Shown here: positions 17,653 through 26,230 of the stretch, piece after piece
Layout: each line of letters begins with the position of its first letter
Numbering within the stretch: position 1 is the stretch's first letter
Source of the DNA: Sphingosinithalassobacter sp. CS137
Lineage (GTDB): Bacteria; Pseudomonadota; Alphaproteobacteria; Sphingomonadales; Sphingomonadaceae
Length of the DNA: 64,000 nt
Direction: 5' to 3'
Assembly (NCBI RefSeq): GCF_014334115.1
Contig: NZ_CP060494.1
Location: forward strand, 2,634,501-2,698,500
Program-made: the position numbers and the translations under genes
The notes under the pieces: model-generated
Database searches by the model: none
Told to the model about the DNA's origin: nothing
Seen by the model: only the letters and a program-made list of their open reading frames with translations

Positions 17653-18600
17653 ATGATCCGACTGCCCTTCCTGATCGCGGCGCTGCTGATGCTCGCGCCG
17701 CTGCCCGTCGCCGCGCAGGAGTGTGACGAGCGCTGCCTGCTCGATATCACCGGCACCTATCTCGACGCGCTGAGCGCGAACGATCCCGCATCGGTGCCGT
17801 TCGCGGCTTCGCTGAAGGCGACCGAAAACGGTGTCGCGGTCCCGCCGGGCGAGGGCGTGTGGAGCACCGCGACCGCCTGGCCCTATCGGCATACGATGGT
17901 CGATCCGACGACCGGCGAGATCGTGGTGCTGGGCGTCGTCAACGAAGGCCGCGAGACCGAGGGCGAACCGAGGGACGCCTTCCTCGTGGTGCGACTGAAG
18001 GTCGCCGGACGGCAGATCATCGAAAGCGAGCTGATGGTGGCGCGCGAAGGCGATTTTCCGCTGTTCCGCCCGCGCGCGTTCAACATTCCCGATCCGCTCT
18101 TCCGCGCCTTCGTTCCGGCCGAGCGCCAGTCGACGCGCGAGGAGCTCGAGGCGATCGCCCGGGGCTATTTCGACGGCATCATCTTCGGCGATCCAGGCCG
18201 CACGGTGCTGCATCCCGATTGCAACCGCTTCGAGAACGGATACCAGACGACCAACAATCCCGACCGGCTGAGCATGAGCTGCGCCGAAGGGCTGCGGCGG
18301 CTGCGCTACATGCACAGCTATCGCGACGTGCGCATCCCGGTGGTCGATACCGACCGGGGCCTGGTGCTCGCGATCACCGCCTTCGACATGCCCGACGTCG
18401 AGCGCACGCTCACGATCCGCGGCAGGCCGCACCAGATCACGCGCGAGCGCCAGCGGCTTCCCCGGACGCTGTTCCTCTACGAACTCTTCAAGGTCATCGA
18501 CGGCAGGATCGTGCTGATCGAGGCGATGATGCGCAACATGCCCTATGGCGCCGACATGGGCTGGGGCGGAGCCGAAGGAAACGTCAACGAAACTCCGTGA
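17653..18600 (+). CDS. Secreted conserved protein with NTF2/SnoaL-like (DUF8021-type) fold
   Basis: A 315-residue protein with a signal peptide (1-22, ending VAAQ). The sequence after ECDERCL shows the pattern of DUF8021/NTF2-like proteins: TYLDALSANDP, then FAASLKATENGV, GVWSTATAWPYRHTMVDP and a V-rich strand. A second similar segment starts around residue 160 (LEAIARGYFDGIIFGDP, CNRFENGYQT), so it may be a tandem of two such domains. AGGAGTGAGAGG provides the ribosome site. It is probably cotranscribed with the receptor and may be a periplasmic partner enzyme or binding protein. Function unknown. Confidence 0.72.
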   Translation: MIRLPFLIAALLMLAPLPVAAQECDERCLLDITGTYLDALSANDPASVPFAASLKATENGVAVPPGEGVWSTATAWPYRHTMVDPTTGEIVVLGVVNEGRETEGEPRDAFLVVRLKVAGRQIIESELMVAREGDFPLFRPRAFNIPDPLFRAFVPAERQSTREELEAIARGYFDGIIFGDPGRTVLHPDCNRFENGYQTTNNPDRLSMSCAEGLRRLRYMHSYRDVRIPVVDTDRGLVLAITAFDMPDVERTLTIRGRPHQITRERQRLPRTLFLYELFKVIDGRIVLIEAMMRNMPYGADMGWGGAEGNVNETP

Positions 18601-18982
18601 CGTGGAAGGTCCCGCCGGCCCTTGGCGCTGGCGGGATCACGACCGGAGTATTTCGAGTTGGCGTTTCACGAATGAAGTGGGCGATCCGGCGTGGCCGGTC
18701 GTCCGCGACGCGGCGTCGCCGGCCCCTGTCTTCCGCTCCCGCTGCCGCGCGGCCTTCCGGGGCGCTTCTTCAAGAAGCTCAAATGCTTCCGCGCGGCTGC
18801 AACCCGGCTCGACGAGGACAAGGCCGCTTCTTCGCGCGCGTCTGCCCGCCTTGATCCCGGGGCTAGGTCCCGCCCGGCCCGGCGGTGACCTGAAGCCCGC
18901 TTTCTCCGTTACAGCTCCTCGAACTGTGTGCTAGCGACGCCCGCTGCGCCCGCGATCGGATGAGTTGCGCGAGGAGACGAGG
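18601..18982. other. Gap without a recognisable gene
   Basis: This 382-base stretch carries no ORF with plausible coding character. After the upstream stop, CCCGCC (18611-18616) and GGCGGG (18630-18635) can pair as a stem, but no T-run follows, so it is at best a weak terminator. The promoter of the KaiC-like gene must lie in its last part; no clear -35/-10 pair was seen. Confidence 0.5.
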
Positions 18983-20466
18983 ATGCACGAGGCCGCGCCG
19001 AATGCATGCACGAACATTATCGGGCTGGACGACGTGTTGCGGGGCGGACTCGAACGCCGACGGACGTTCCTTCTGGAGGGTAGCCCCGGAACCGGCAAGA
19101 CCACCGTCCCGCTGCAGTTCCTGATCGCCGGCGCCGCGCAAGCCGAGCGCTGCCTGTACGTCACGCTGTCGGAAACCGAGGACGAGCTTCGCGCGACCGC
19201 GAGCGCACATGGCTGGAACCTTGAGGGAGTTAATGTCTACGAACTCGTCCCGCCCGAAAATATGCTCGACGAGGAGCAGCAGCAGAGCCTGCTCTATTCG
19301 TCGGACCTGGAGCTCGGCGAGACCACGAAGCGCGTGTTCGAAGCCTTCGAGCGCGTGAAGCCGGATCGGGTGGTGCTGGACAGCCTGTCGGAGATCCGCC
19401 TGCTGGCGCAAAGTTCGCTTCGCTATCGCCGCCAGATCCTGGCGCTGAAGCATTTTTCTCGCGCAGCGGCGCGACCGTGCTGATGCTCGACGATCTGACG
19501 ACGGACACGAATGACAAGACGGTGCACTCGGTGGCGCACGGCGTTGTGCGGCTCGAGGAGCTCGCGCCCGAATATGGCGCCGAGCGCCGCCGCCTGCGCG
19601 TCATCAAATATCGCGGGCGCGGTTTCCGCGGCGGCTTTCACGACTTCACGATCACCACAGGCGGAGTGTGCGTCTATCCGCGCCCGGTGTCGGCCGAGCA
19701 CAAGACCGCTTTCGCGCGCGAACTGCTGACGACCGACTCCCCCGAGCTCAACGCGCTGCTCGGCGGTGGCGTGGAGCGCGGTTCGAGCGTTCTCGTGATG
19801 GGGCCCGCGGGTACGGGCAAGAGCCTGCTCGCGCTCACCTTGGTCGCGAACGCGGTCGAGCGTGGCGAGCGTGCGGCGATGTTCGTCTTCGACGAGGAGC
19901 GGGGGCTCCCTATCGAACGGGCCGGAGGGCTCGGTTTCGATCTCCGCAGCATGATCGACTCGGGCGCGCTCGTGCTGGAACAGGTCGATGCCGCCGAACT
20001 CACTCCCGGCGAGTTCTCCGCACGCGTACGCCGGTGTGTCGAGGAGCAGGACGTCCGAACGATCGTGGTCGACAGCCTGAACGGCTATCAGGCGGCGATG
20101 CCCGGTGAGCACGCGCTGGTCCTGCACGTGCACGAATTGCTCCAGTATCTGAACCGCCGCGGCGCCACGACTTTTCTGACAGTGGCGCAGCAAGGGCTGG
20201 TGGACGACATCAAGCCGCCTTTTGACGTCACCTATCTTGCCGACACCGTTGTCCTGCTGCGTTATTTCGAGGCACTGGGGCGCGTCCGGCGTGCGATCTC
20301 GGTGGTGAAGAAGCGCACCGGCGCGCATGAGAACACGATCCCCGAATATCAGATCCGCAAGCGCGGCGTGACGCTTGGTGCTCCGCTGACCGGTTTTCAG
20401 GGGATTCTGCGCGGCGTGCCGGCGCTGCAGGGCGATGCGGGGCTGATGACGAGCGGCGACGCGTGA
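18983..20466 (+). pseudogene. KaiC-like double RecA ATPase, interrupted by a -1 frameshift
   Basis: The two reading frames together encode a KaiC-type ATPase of about 494 residues. Domain 1 has Walker A GSPGTGKTT (about 33-41) and VVLDSLSEIR. Domain 2 has Walker A GPAGTGKS and TIVVDSLNGY. The first frame ends at TGA after LALKHF. The coding frame continues as SRSGATVLMLDD if one T is added to the T5 run at 19453-19457, so the break is a single-base deletion. The second frame is intact through the C-terminal domain. ATG 18983 follows GAGGAGACGAGG. The end overlaps the histidine kinase start as GTGA. KaiC-like proteins of this kind act as ATP-dependent signalling proteins; no kaiA or kaiB is present. 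Confidence 0.85.
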
Positions 20467-23400
20467 AGCGGACGACCGTCTCCGAGCGGGGGCTGGTACT
20501 CGCCCCCCGGGGGCGCGACGGCGCGATCGCCGTGACCCTGCTGGAGGAAGCGGGGATCGAGGCGCTAGCCTGCGCGTCGCCGCCGGCGCTGATCGCCGAA
20601 CTCGACTGCGGCGCGGCCTTCGTCGTCCTGACCGAGGAGGCGATTTCCACTGCCGATCTCAACCCGCTCGTCGAATGGATCGAGGATCAGGAGGAGTGGT
20701 CGGACCTGCCGTTCATCCTGCTGACGCGGGGCGGTGGCGGGCTTGAGCGCAATCCGGCCGCGCGGCGGTATCTGGACCTGCTAGGCAACGTCTCCTTCCT
20801 TGAGCGACCGTTTCATCCCACAACTCTCGTCAGCCTCGCCAGCTCGGCGTTGCGCGCACGGCGGCGTCAATATGAGGCGCGTGCGCGGCTCGTCGCTCTT
20901 CGCGAGAGCGAGACTCGCTATCGCACCCTGTTCGATGCGATCGAATCCGGATTCTGCGTGGTCGAGGTTGATGTCGACGCATGTGAGGGACGAAGCGACT
21001 ATCGCGTGGTGGAGGCGAACCCGGCCTTTTATCGGCAGACAGGCTTCCCGGAGGAAATCCTCGGCCGCTGGCTGCGCGAGGCCGCCCCGGCGCTCGAGGA
21101 ACAGTGGTTTGAAACCTATGTGCGCGTCGCGCGCACCGGCGCGCCGGAACGGTTCGAGCAGGGATCGGAGGCGCTCGGTCGCTGGTTCGACATTTATGCA
21201 TTCCGCATCGGCGATCCAGCCGAGCGCCGCGTCGCCATTCTGTTCAACGACATTTCGGTGCGGCGCCGTGCCGAGGTGGCGCTTCAGGAAAGCGAGGCAC
21301 GCTTCCGCAACATGGCCGATCACGCGCCGGTGATGATGTGGGTTACCGATCCCAGCGGCTATTGCACCTATCTCAACCGCGCCTGGTACGAGTTCACCGG
21401 GCAGACGCAAGCGGAGGCCGAAGGCTTCGGCTGGCTCGAGGCGACCCATCCGGGAGACAAGGAAGAGGCCGAGCGGGCATTCCGCGAAGCGAATGCGGCG
21501 CGGGCGCCGTTCCGCGTCGAATACCGCCTGCGCCGGGCGGAGGGCACCTATCGCTGGGCGATCGACGCCGCCTCCCCGCGCTTCGGCGATGAGGGTGAGT
21601 ATCTGGGCTATGTGGGCTCGGTGATCGATATCGACGAGCGCCGCGAGATCGAGGAGCGGCAGCGCGAGAGCGAGGCGCGGCTGCGCACGCTCACCAATGC
21701 GCTTCCGGCGTTCGTCTGGTTTGCCACTCCCGACGGCGAGCTGCATTATTTCAACGACCGCTGGTACGAATATACCGGCCAGACGCCCGATCAAGCCGTA
21801 CCCGATGGCTGGACGGCGATGGTCCACCCCGAGGATGCCGATCACAACGCCGCGATGTGGGCGGACGCGCGGGCGCGCGGAGTTGTCTATGAGAACGAGC
21901 TGCGATACCGCCGTCTCGACGGCGAATACCGTTGGTATGTCGCCCGAGCCGAACCGCTGCGCGACGAGACCGGCACGGTCACCGGTTGGTTCGGCACATC
22001 GACCGATATTCACGACCGCAAGCTCGCCGAAACGGCGCTGCACGAGTTGAACGACACGCTCGAGCAGCGGGTCGCCGAGCGTACGCTCGCGCTCGGCGAG
22101 AGCGAACGCCGCTTCCGCGGCATCTTCGATTCCGCGCTCCAGTTCATGGCGCTGCTGAAGCCCGACGGCACCGTTATTGAAGTCAATCGCACCGCGCTCA
22201 GCTGGAGCGAGATCGAGCCGGAGGAGATCGTCGGCCGACGCTTCTGGCTGGCCGCTCCCATGCGCGGCAATCCGGCGCTGCAGGAAGCGATCGAGGCGGG
22301 TATCCGCCGCGCCGGGGAGGGGGAGACGGTGCGCGAGGAGCATGAGATGCGCGGCGCGGGCGATGTGCGCGCAACCATCGACTTCTCGCTGAAGCCGGTG
22401 CTCGACGACCGCGGCGATGCGGTGTGGCTGGTGGCGGAGGGCCGCGACATCAGCGAACTGAAGGAAGCGCAGGAGGCGCTGCGCCAAAGCCAGAAGCTGG
22501 AGAGCATGGGGCAGCTCACCGGCGGCGTGGCGCACGACATCAACAATCTTCTCACTCCCATCACGGGCGCACTCGACCTTCTGCAACGCAAGGGACTGGG
22601 CGGCGAGCGCGAGTGGCGGCTGATCGACGGAGCGCTCCAGTCTGCCGAGCGGGCCAAGGTGCTGGTGCAGCGCCTGCTCGCCTTTGCGCGGCGTCAGCCG
22701 CTTCAGCCCGCCGCCGTGGACGTCGGCCGAGTGATCGAGGGGATGGCCGAACTCGTCGAGAGCACGACAGGGCCGCAGATCAAGTTTGCGGTGAACATAG
22801 CGGGCGATCTGCCGCCGGCGTATGCGGATGCCAATCAGCTCGAGATGGCGGTACTGAATCTGGCGGTGAATGCGCGCGACGCGATGCCGGATGGGGGTAC
22901 GCTCGGTATCTCGGCGGAGCTGGAAGTTCTCGACGCGCCAAATCCGCATGACCTACCCGCCGGACGCTATGTTCGACTGTCGGTCGCCGACACCGGTTCG
23001 GGCATGGACGAGGCGACTTTGAAGCGGGCGGTCGAACCCTTCTTCAGCACCAAGGGCATCGGCAAGGGAACCGGCCTCGGCCTTTCGATGGTGCACGGAC
23101 TCGCGGCGCAGCTTGGCGGTTCGCTGGCGATCTTCAGCACGCCAGGGCTCGGCACCACAATCGAGCTGCGTTTCCCGGTCGCCAACACCGCGCTGTTCGC
23201 CCCTAAGAGCGAGAAGGTGGTGGAGTCGGTCCGCGGCGCCGGAACCGTGCTGGTCGTCGACGACGAGGAGCTGGTGCGCACCAGCACTGCCGACATGCTC
23301 TCCGATTTCGGCTACACGGTGGTCGAGGCCAATTCGGCAGAGGAAGCGCTGCAACTCGTCGACCGGGGTCTGACGCCGCGCATCCTCATAACCGATCATC

Positions 23401-23588
23401 TGATGCCGGGGATGTCCGGTACCGAACTCGCCCGCGAAGTGAGCCGGCGTCTGCCGACGGTGCGCGCGCTCATCATCTCAGGCTATGCGGACGTGGAAGG
23501 AATAGCTCCGGACCTGCTTCGTCTGGAGAAGCCTTTCCGCCGCGCCGACCTCGCCGAGCGCCTAGCGAGGCTCGCCACGGCGGATTGA
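20463..23588 (+). CDS. Multi-PAS hybrid sensor histidine kinase with terminal receiver
   Basis: A 1041-residue cytoplasmic hybrid kinase with no membrane segment. The order is a degenerate receiver-like domain (about 5-130), about four PAS domains (roughly 145-270, 275-400, 400-525, 545-670), and a dimerisation/phosphoacceptor region with GGVAHDINN (His at about 691). Next is a HATPase domain (NLAVNARDAMPDGG, DTGSGM, GTGLGLSMV) and a true receiver (VLVVDDEE, acceptor Asp in LITDHLMPGMSG at about 978). The N-terminal receiver has no acceptor Asp and has Arg for the conserved Lys (ERPF). The start is GTG, overlapping the KaiC-like stop, so both proteins probably work together. Some PAS repeats (for example YTGQT) resemble PAS_3-type light/redox or ligand sensors. 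Confidence 0.93.
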   Translation: MKRTTVSERGLVLAPRGRDGAIAVTLLEEAGIEALACASPPALIAELDCGAAFVVLTEEAISTADLNPLVEWIEDQEEWSDLPFILLTRGGGGLERNPAARRYLDLLGNVSFLERPFHPTTLVSLASSALRARRRQYEARARLVALRESETRYRTLFDAIESGFCVVEVDVDACEGRSDYRVVEANPAFYRQTGFPEEILGRWLREAAPALEEQWFETYVRVARTGAPERFEQGSEALGRWFDIYAFRIGDPAERRVAILFNDISVRRRAEVALQESEARFRNMADHAPVMMWVTDPSGYCTYLNRAWYEFTGQTQAEAEGFGWLEATHPGDKEEAERAFREANAARAPFRVEYRLRRAEGTYRWAIDAASPRFGDEGEYLGYVGSVIDIDERREIEERQRESEARLRTLTNALPAFVWFATPDGELHYFNDRWYEYTGQTPDQAVPDGWTAMVHPEDADHNAAMWADARARGVVYENELRYRRLDGEYRWYVARAEPLRDETGTVTGWFGTSTDIHDRKLAETALHELNDTLEQRVAERTLALGESERRFRGIFDSALQFMALLKPDGTVIEVNRTALSWSEIEPEEIVGRRFWLAAPMRGNPALQEAIEAGIRRAGEGETVREEHEMRGAGDVRATIDFSLKPVLDDRGDAVWLVAEGRDISELKEAQEALRQSQKLESMGQLTGGVAHDINNLLTPITGALDLLQRKGLGGEREWRLIDGALQSAERAKVLVQRLLAFARRQPLQPAAVDVGRVIEGMAELVESTTGPQIKFAVNIAGDLPPAYADANQLEMAVLNLAVNARDAMPDGGTLGISAELEVLDAPNPHDLPAGRYVRLSVADTGSGMDEATLKRAVEPFFSTKGIGKGTGLGLSMVHGLAAQLGGSLAIFSTPGLGTTIELRFPVANTALFAPKSEKVVESVRGAGTVLVVDDEELVRTSTADMLSDFGYTVVEANSAEEALQLVDRGLTPRILITDHLMPGMSGTELAREVSRRLPTVRALIISGYADVEGIAPDLLRLEKPFRRADLAERLARLATAD

Positions 23589-23663
23589 TCGATCCGTGCA
23601 GGGAAGCGGAACCGCAACACGGCGCGTCGAAGAGCGGCAGGGGATGTTACCCGCGAACCCGCT

Positions 23664-24344
23664 CTAGCTTCGCCGGTAGCGGAAGTACCAGACCTCGTGG
23701 CCCTTGCGGCGGGCCTTCCGTTCGTAGCGGGTTTCGGGCCAGTCGGTGGGGCGCGTGAGGAAATCCTGCGCGGTCGCGGCCTGCCATTCGAAGTCGCGGC
23801 GCTGGTTCATCACCATCATCGACCAGCGGCAATAGGTGGGATCGTCGGTGCCGAGCCGGAATTCGGCGCCCGGCTTCAGCTTCGCCGCGATCAGATCGAG
23901 TGGGCCGTGGTTCACCATGCGGCGCTTGGCGTGGCGCGCCTTGGGCCAGGGATCGGGATGGAGCAGGTAGAGCCGCTCCAGGCTGGCGTCGGGAAGACGC
24001 TCGAGCACCTCGAGCGCGTCGCCCATGTGCAGGCGGACATTGTCCAGCGCGGCGTCACGGATGTGGTTGAGCGCCCCGACCACGCCGTTGAGGAAGGGCT
24101 CGCAGCCGATGAAGCCATGATCCGGGCGGGCGGCGGCCTGACCGGCGAGGTGTTCGCCGCCGCCGAAGCCGATTTCGAACTCGAGCGGGCGGCAGTCACC
24201 GAACAGCGCCGGCGCGTCGAGCGGCCCGGATTCGGGCACCGCCACGCGCGGCAGCAGTTCCTCGACGAGGGCGGATTGGCCGGCGCGAAGCTTGTGCCCC
24301 TGGCGGCGGCCATAGAGACGGCGGATGGTGGCGGGATCGTTCAT
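23664..24344 (-). CDS. trmB: tRNA (guanine(46)-N7)-methyltransferase
   Basis: A 226-residue SAM-dependent enzyme that makes m7G46 in tRNA. The SAM-binding segment FEIGFGGGEHLAGQAAARP and the following acidic residue (GCEPF) are clear. The TrmB signature LHPDPWPKARHAKRRM is complete, and the C-terminal GTDDPTYCRW motif is present. The length is normal for the family. It is the last gene of the conserved lnt - metK - trmB block, although here two EAL genes separate it from metK. There is no strong ribosome site before ATG 24344, only AGGCGG. Confidence 0.97.
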   Translation of the reverse strand: MNDPATIRRLYGRRQGHKLRAGQSALVEELLPRVAVPESGPLDAPALFGDCRPLEFEIGFGGGEHLAGQAAARPDHGFIGCEPFLNGVVGALNHIRDAALDNVRLHMGDALEVLERLPDASLERLYLLHPDPWPKARHAKRRMVNHGPLDLIAAKLKPGAEFRLGTDDPTYCRWSMMVMNQRRDFEWQAATAQDFLTRPTDWPETRYERKARRKGHEVWYFRYRRS

Positions 24345-24392
24345 CGGCTGCGCCGCCTAGCGCAGCCTTGCGCTACAGGAAAGCGGCCGTGG

Positions 24393-25220
24393 TCAGGCGA
24401 GTATCGCAAGCTCCTCGGCGACTGCGAGCTGCGCCGGGGCGCGGGCGGGGCGCTGGTGGTGCTGAAGGCGGCGGTGCGTGGCCGGGAGCTCGCGGCGTGC
24501 GAGCACCGCATGCTGGCGGCGAAGCGGCGCCTGGACGATGTCCGCTTCGGCTGCCGAGCGGGGCATGGCGAGCGTGGCAGTGGCGGGGGCGATCCAGTCG
24601 CCCTGCACTAGGCGCAGGCCGAGGCCGTGCAGCGTGGCGAGTTCGGCGGCGGTGCGAATCGCAGGCGCGACCAGCGGTGCGCCGGTGCGCCGGACGAGCC
24701 GCAGCACGCCGGCGACGACGAGGCGGCGCGCGGCGCTTGTCTCGAGATTGCGGACGAGCGCCGGATCGAGCGCGACGAAGTGCGGCGTGTGACGTGCGAG
24801 CAGCTGTACGCCGACCGGCCCGGCGGAGAAATCGGTGAAGGCGACCGCGAGCCCCTGTTCGCCGCACGCCCCCACGAGCCGCGCCGCGGCGCCGGGAGTG
24901 CCATATTCGTCGGCACTGACGAGGATGACGAGCCGGTGCGCCGGGAGGCGCTGCGCGAACGCCTCGCGCAACAACGCCGCGAGGAGCGTGCGGGCGGGCG
25001 CGTCGAGCGCGAGCGGAATGGCGAGCAGCGCACCGCTTTCCGCCAGCCCAGCCGCCACTGCGCTGCGAAGGACTGCGACGGCCGCCGCGGGATCGGCGAC
25101 GGGGCGGCGAGTCAGCGCCTGATAGGCGAAGGGCTGCGCCGTCTCGGCATCGACGATCGGCTGGAAGGTGACGACATCGGCGGCGAATACGGGGTGGGGG
25201 CGGGCGAGACGGTCGAGCAT
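24393..25220 (-). CDS. EAL-domain protein with lost catalytic residues
   Basis: A 275-residue protein that aligns along its length with the intact EAL protein just upstream (shared FQPIVD, FAY-AL, LLARxTP, RRLxVxGVLR, LxGLGxRxxQG). The catalytic positions have changed: FAYEAL is FAYQAL, ALDDFGAG is AFTDFSAG, LIKLD is FVALD, VIAEGIE is LVAPAIR and IVEGV is VVAGV. Breakdown of c-di-GMP is therefore very unlikely; ligand binding or partner binding remains possible. The ribosome site AGGAGGA is strong and a CtrA-like box lies 21 bases upstream of the start. The C-terminal 40 residues are rich in Arg, His and Gln. Confidence 0.85.
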   Translation of the reverse strand: MLDRLARPHPVFAADVVTFQPIVDAETAQPFAYQALTRRPVADPAAAVAVLRSAVAAGLAESGALLAIPLALDAPARTLLAALLREAFAQRLPAHRLVILVSADEYGTPGAAARLVGACGEQGLAVAFTDFSAGPVGVQLLARHTPHFVALDPALVRNLETSAARRLVVAGVLRLVRRTGAPLVAPAIRTAAELATLHGLGLRLVQGDWIAPATATLAMPRSAAEADIVQAPLRRQHAVLARRELPATHRRLQHHQRPARAPAQLAVAEELAILA

Positions 25221-25240
25221 GTGATTCCTCCTGCTGACCG

Positions 25241-25256
25241 TTGATTAATGGTTAAC
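25241..25256. promoter_or_regulatory. CtrA-like box
   Basis: TTGATTAATGGTTAAC fits the CtrA consensus TTAA-N7-TTAAC with one mismatch, and its ATGGTTAAC half is exact. It lies directly upstream of the degenerate EAL gene on the minus strand. CtrA is the cell-cycle and motility master regulator of alphaproteobacteria, so cell-cycle-linked expression is plausible. Confidence 0.45.
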
Positions 25257-25257
25257 G

Positions 25258-25280
25258 CGCCCGTGGCGGAACTACGGGCG
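25258..25280. other. Inverted repeat between the EAL genes
   Basis: CGCCCGT (25258-25264) and ACGGGCG (25274-25280) can form a seven-base stem with a nine-base loop. It lies downstream of the intact EAL gene and next to the CtrA-like box. No T-run follows on either strand, so it is only a possible terminator. Confidence 0.35.
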
Positions 25281-25373
25281 GTGCCGCATTGGAGTCTTCC
25301 GCATGGTGGATTCTTCGTAGTGTCCGACTGGCAAAGCCGCTGTTGCCGCGAGTCGCGCGCGTAGGCGGTGCGA

Positions 25374-26153
25374 TCAGCGCAGCGCGGCGCGGCGCACGGA
25401 ACGCTGTTCGATCAGCGGCAGCGCGCCGATCGCGGGCCGGCCGAAATGATAGCCCTGGAGATAACGGACGCCGAGGCCGCGCAGCGTTGCCGCTTCGGCC
25501 GCGGTCTCGATGCCTTCGGCGATTACCGTGACGCCCATGCCGTGGGCCATGCGCAACACGCCTTCGACGATCAGTCGGCGGGGCAGGCTGGATTCGATGC
25601 CGCGCACCAGCTCCATATCGAGCTTGATCAGGTCCGGCGTGAATCGCGCGAGCAGCCCGAGCCCGGCATGGCCCGCGCCGAAATCGTCGAGCGCAGTGGT
25701 GAATCCCATCTCGCGATAGGCAGCGATGATGCCGCCGACATGCGCCACGTCGAGCTGCTGATTCTCGGTGAATTCGAACATCAGCCGTTCGGTCGGGAAA
25801 CCCGTCGCCCGCGCGGTGCGCAGCGTGAGCTGGATACAGGCAACCGGCGAATAGACTGCATTGGGCAGGAAATTGATCGAGAGCCGGGCCGGCGTGTCCA
25901 GGATGCCGGCCTTCACCGCCTGTTCGATCGCGGCCTTGCGGCACGCCTGGTCGAAGGCGTAGCGCGTATCCTCGGTAAGCTCCCCGAGCAGCGTGGCCGC
26001 GGATGCGCCGTCCGCTCCGCGCACCAGCGCCTCATAGGCGAAGACCGTGTCGGTCTCGATATCTACGATCGGCTGAAAGGCCATTGCGAGCGCGAAATCG
26101 GACTCCGCGCCGCGGCATCCCTTGCACCCGCCAGCCTGTCGTGAAAACGCCAT
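25374..26153 (-). CDS. EAL-domain c-di-GMP phosphodiesterase
   Basis: A 259-residue single-domain enzyme predicted to cut c-di-GMP to pGpG. All key residues are in place: EAL (FAYEALVRG), Asn in LSINFLP, Glu in FEFTE, Asp-Asp in ALDDFGAGHAG, Lys in LIKLDMEL, Glu in VIAEGIET and Gln in YLQGYHF. The N-terminus carries GGCKGCRG, a two-cysteine motif that could bind metal or act as a redox switch. The start at 26153 has AAGGAG nine bases upstream; a start at 26195 would add 14 residues. It lies between metK and the degenerate EAL paralogue, which looks like a tandem duplicate. Confidence 0.92.
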   Translation of the reverse strand: MAFSRQAGGCKGCRGAESDFALAMAFQPIVDIETDTVFAYEALVRGADGASAATLLGELTEDTRYAFDQACRKAAIEQAVKAGILDTPARLSINFLPNAVYSPVACIQLTLRTARATGFPTERLMFEFTENQQLDVAHVGGIIAAYREMGFTTALDDFGAGHAGLGLLARFTPDLIKLDMELVRGIESSLPRRLIVEGVLRMAHGMGVTVIAEGIETAAEAATLRGLGVRYLQGYHFGRPAIGALPLIEQRSVRRAALR

Positions 26154-26196
26154 CGGACAACACTCCTTGTCGTCCGATGGCGTCGTAATTCGCAAT

Positions 26197-26215
26197 GCCT
26201 AAGAAGTGCTTAGGC
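26197..26215. terminator. Hairpin downstream of metK, possible terminator
   Basis: GCCTAAG (26197-26203) and CTTAGGC (26209-26215) form a perfect seven-base stem with an AAGTG loop, 15 bases after the metK stop. There is no T-run, so intrinsic termination is uncertain. Confidence 0.35.
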
Positions 26216-26230
26216 TTGTCTTGATTCGGA

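Noticed and set aside
18545..18934. 129-codon ORF in the gap before the KaiC-like gene
   Set aside because: It starts inside the upstream gene, is rich in Arg/Ser/Pro and shows no recognisable domain or ribosome site.
19441..19500. Programmed -1 frameshift in the KaiC-like gene
   Set aside because: The site has a T5 run but no canonical X-XXY-YYZ heptamer or obvious downstream stimulator, so a deletion or sequencing error is more likely.
26197..26215. Riboswitch in the metK - EAL gap
   Set aside because: It is a single short stem downstream of metK and not in a leader of a SAM-related gene.
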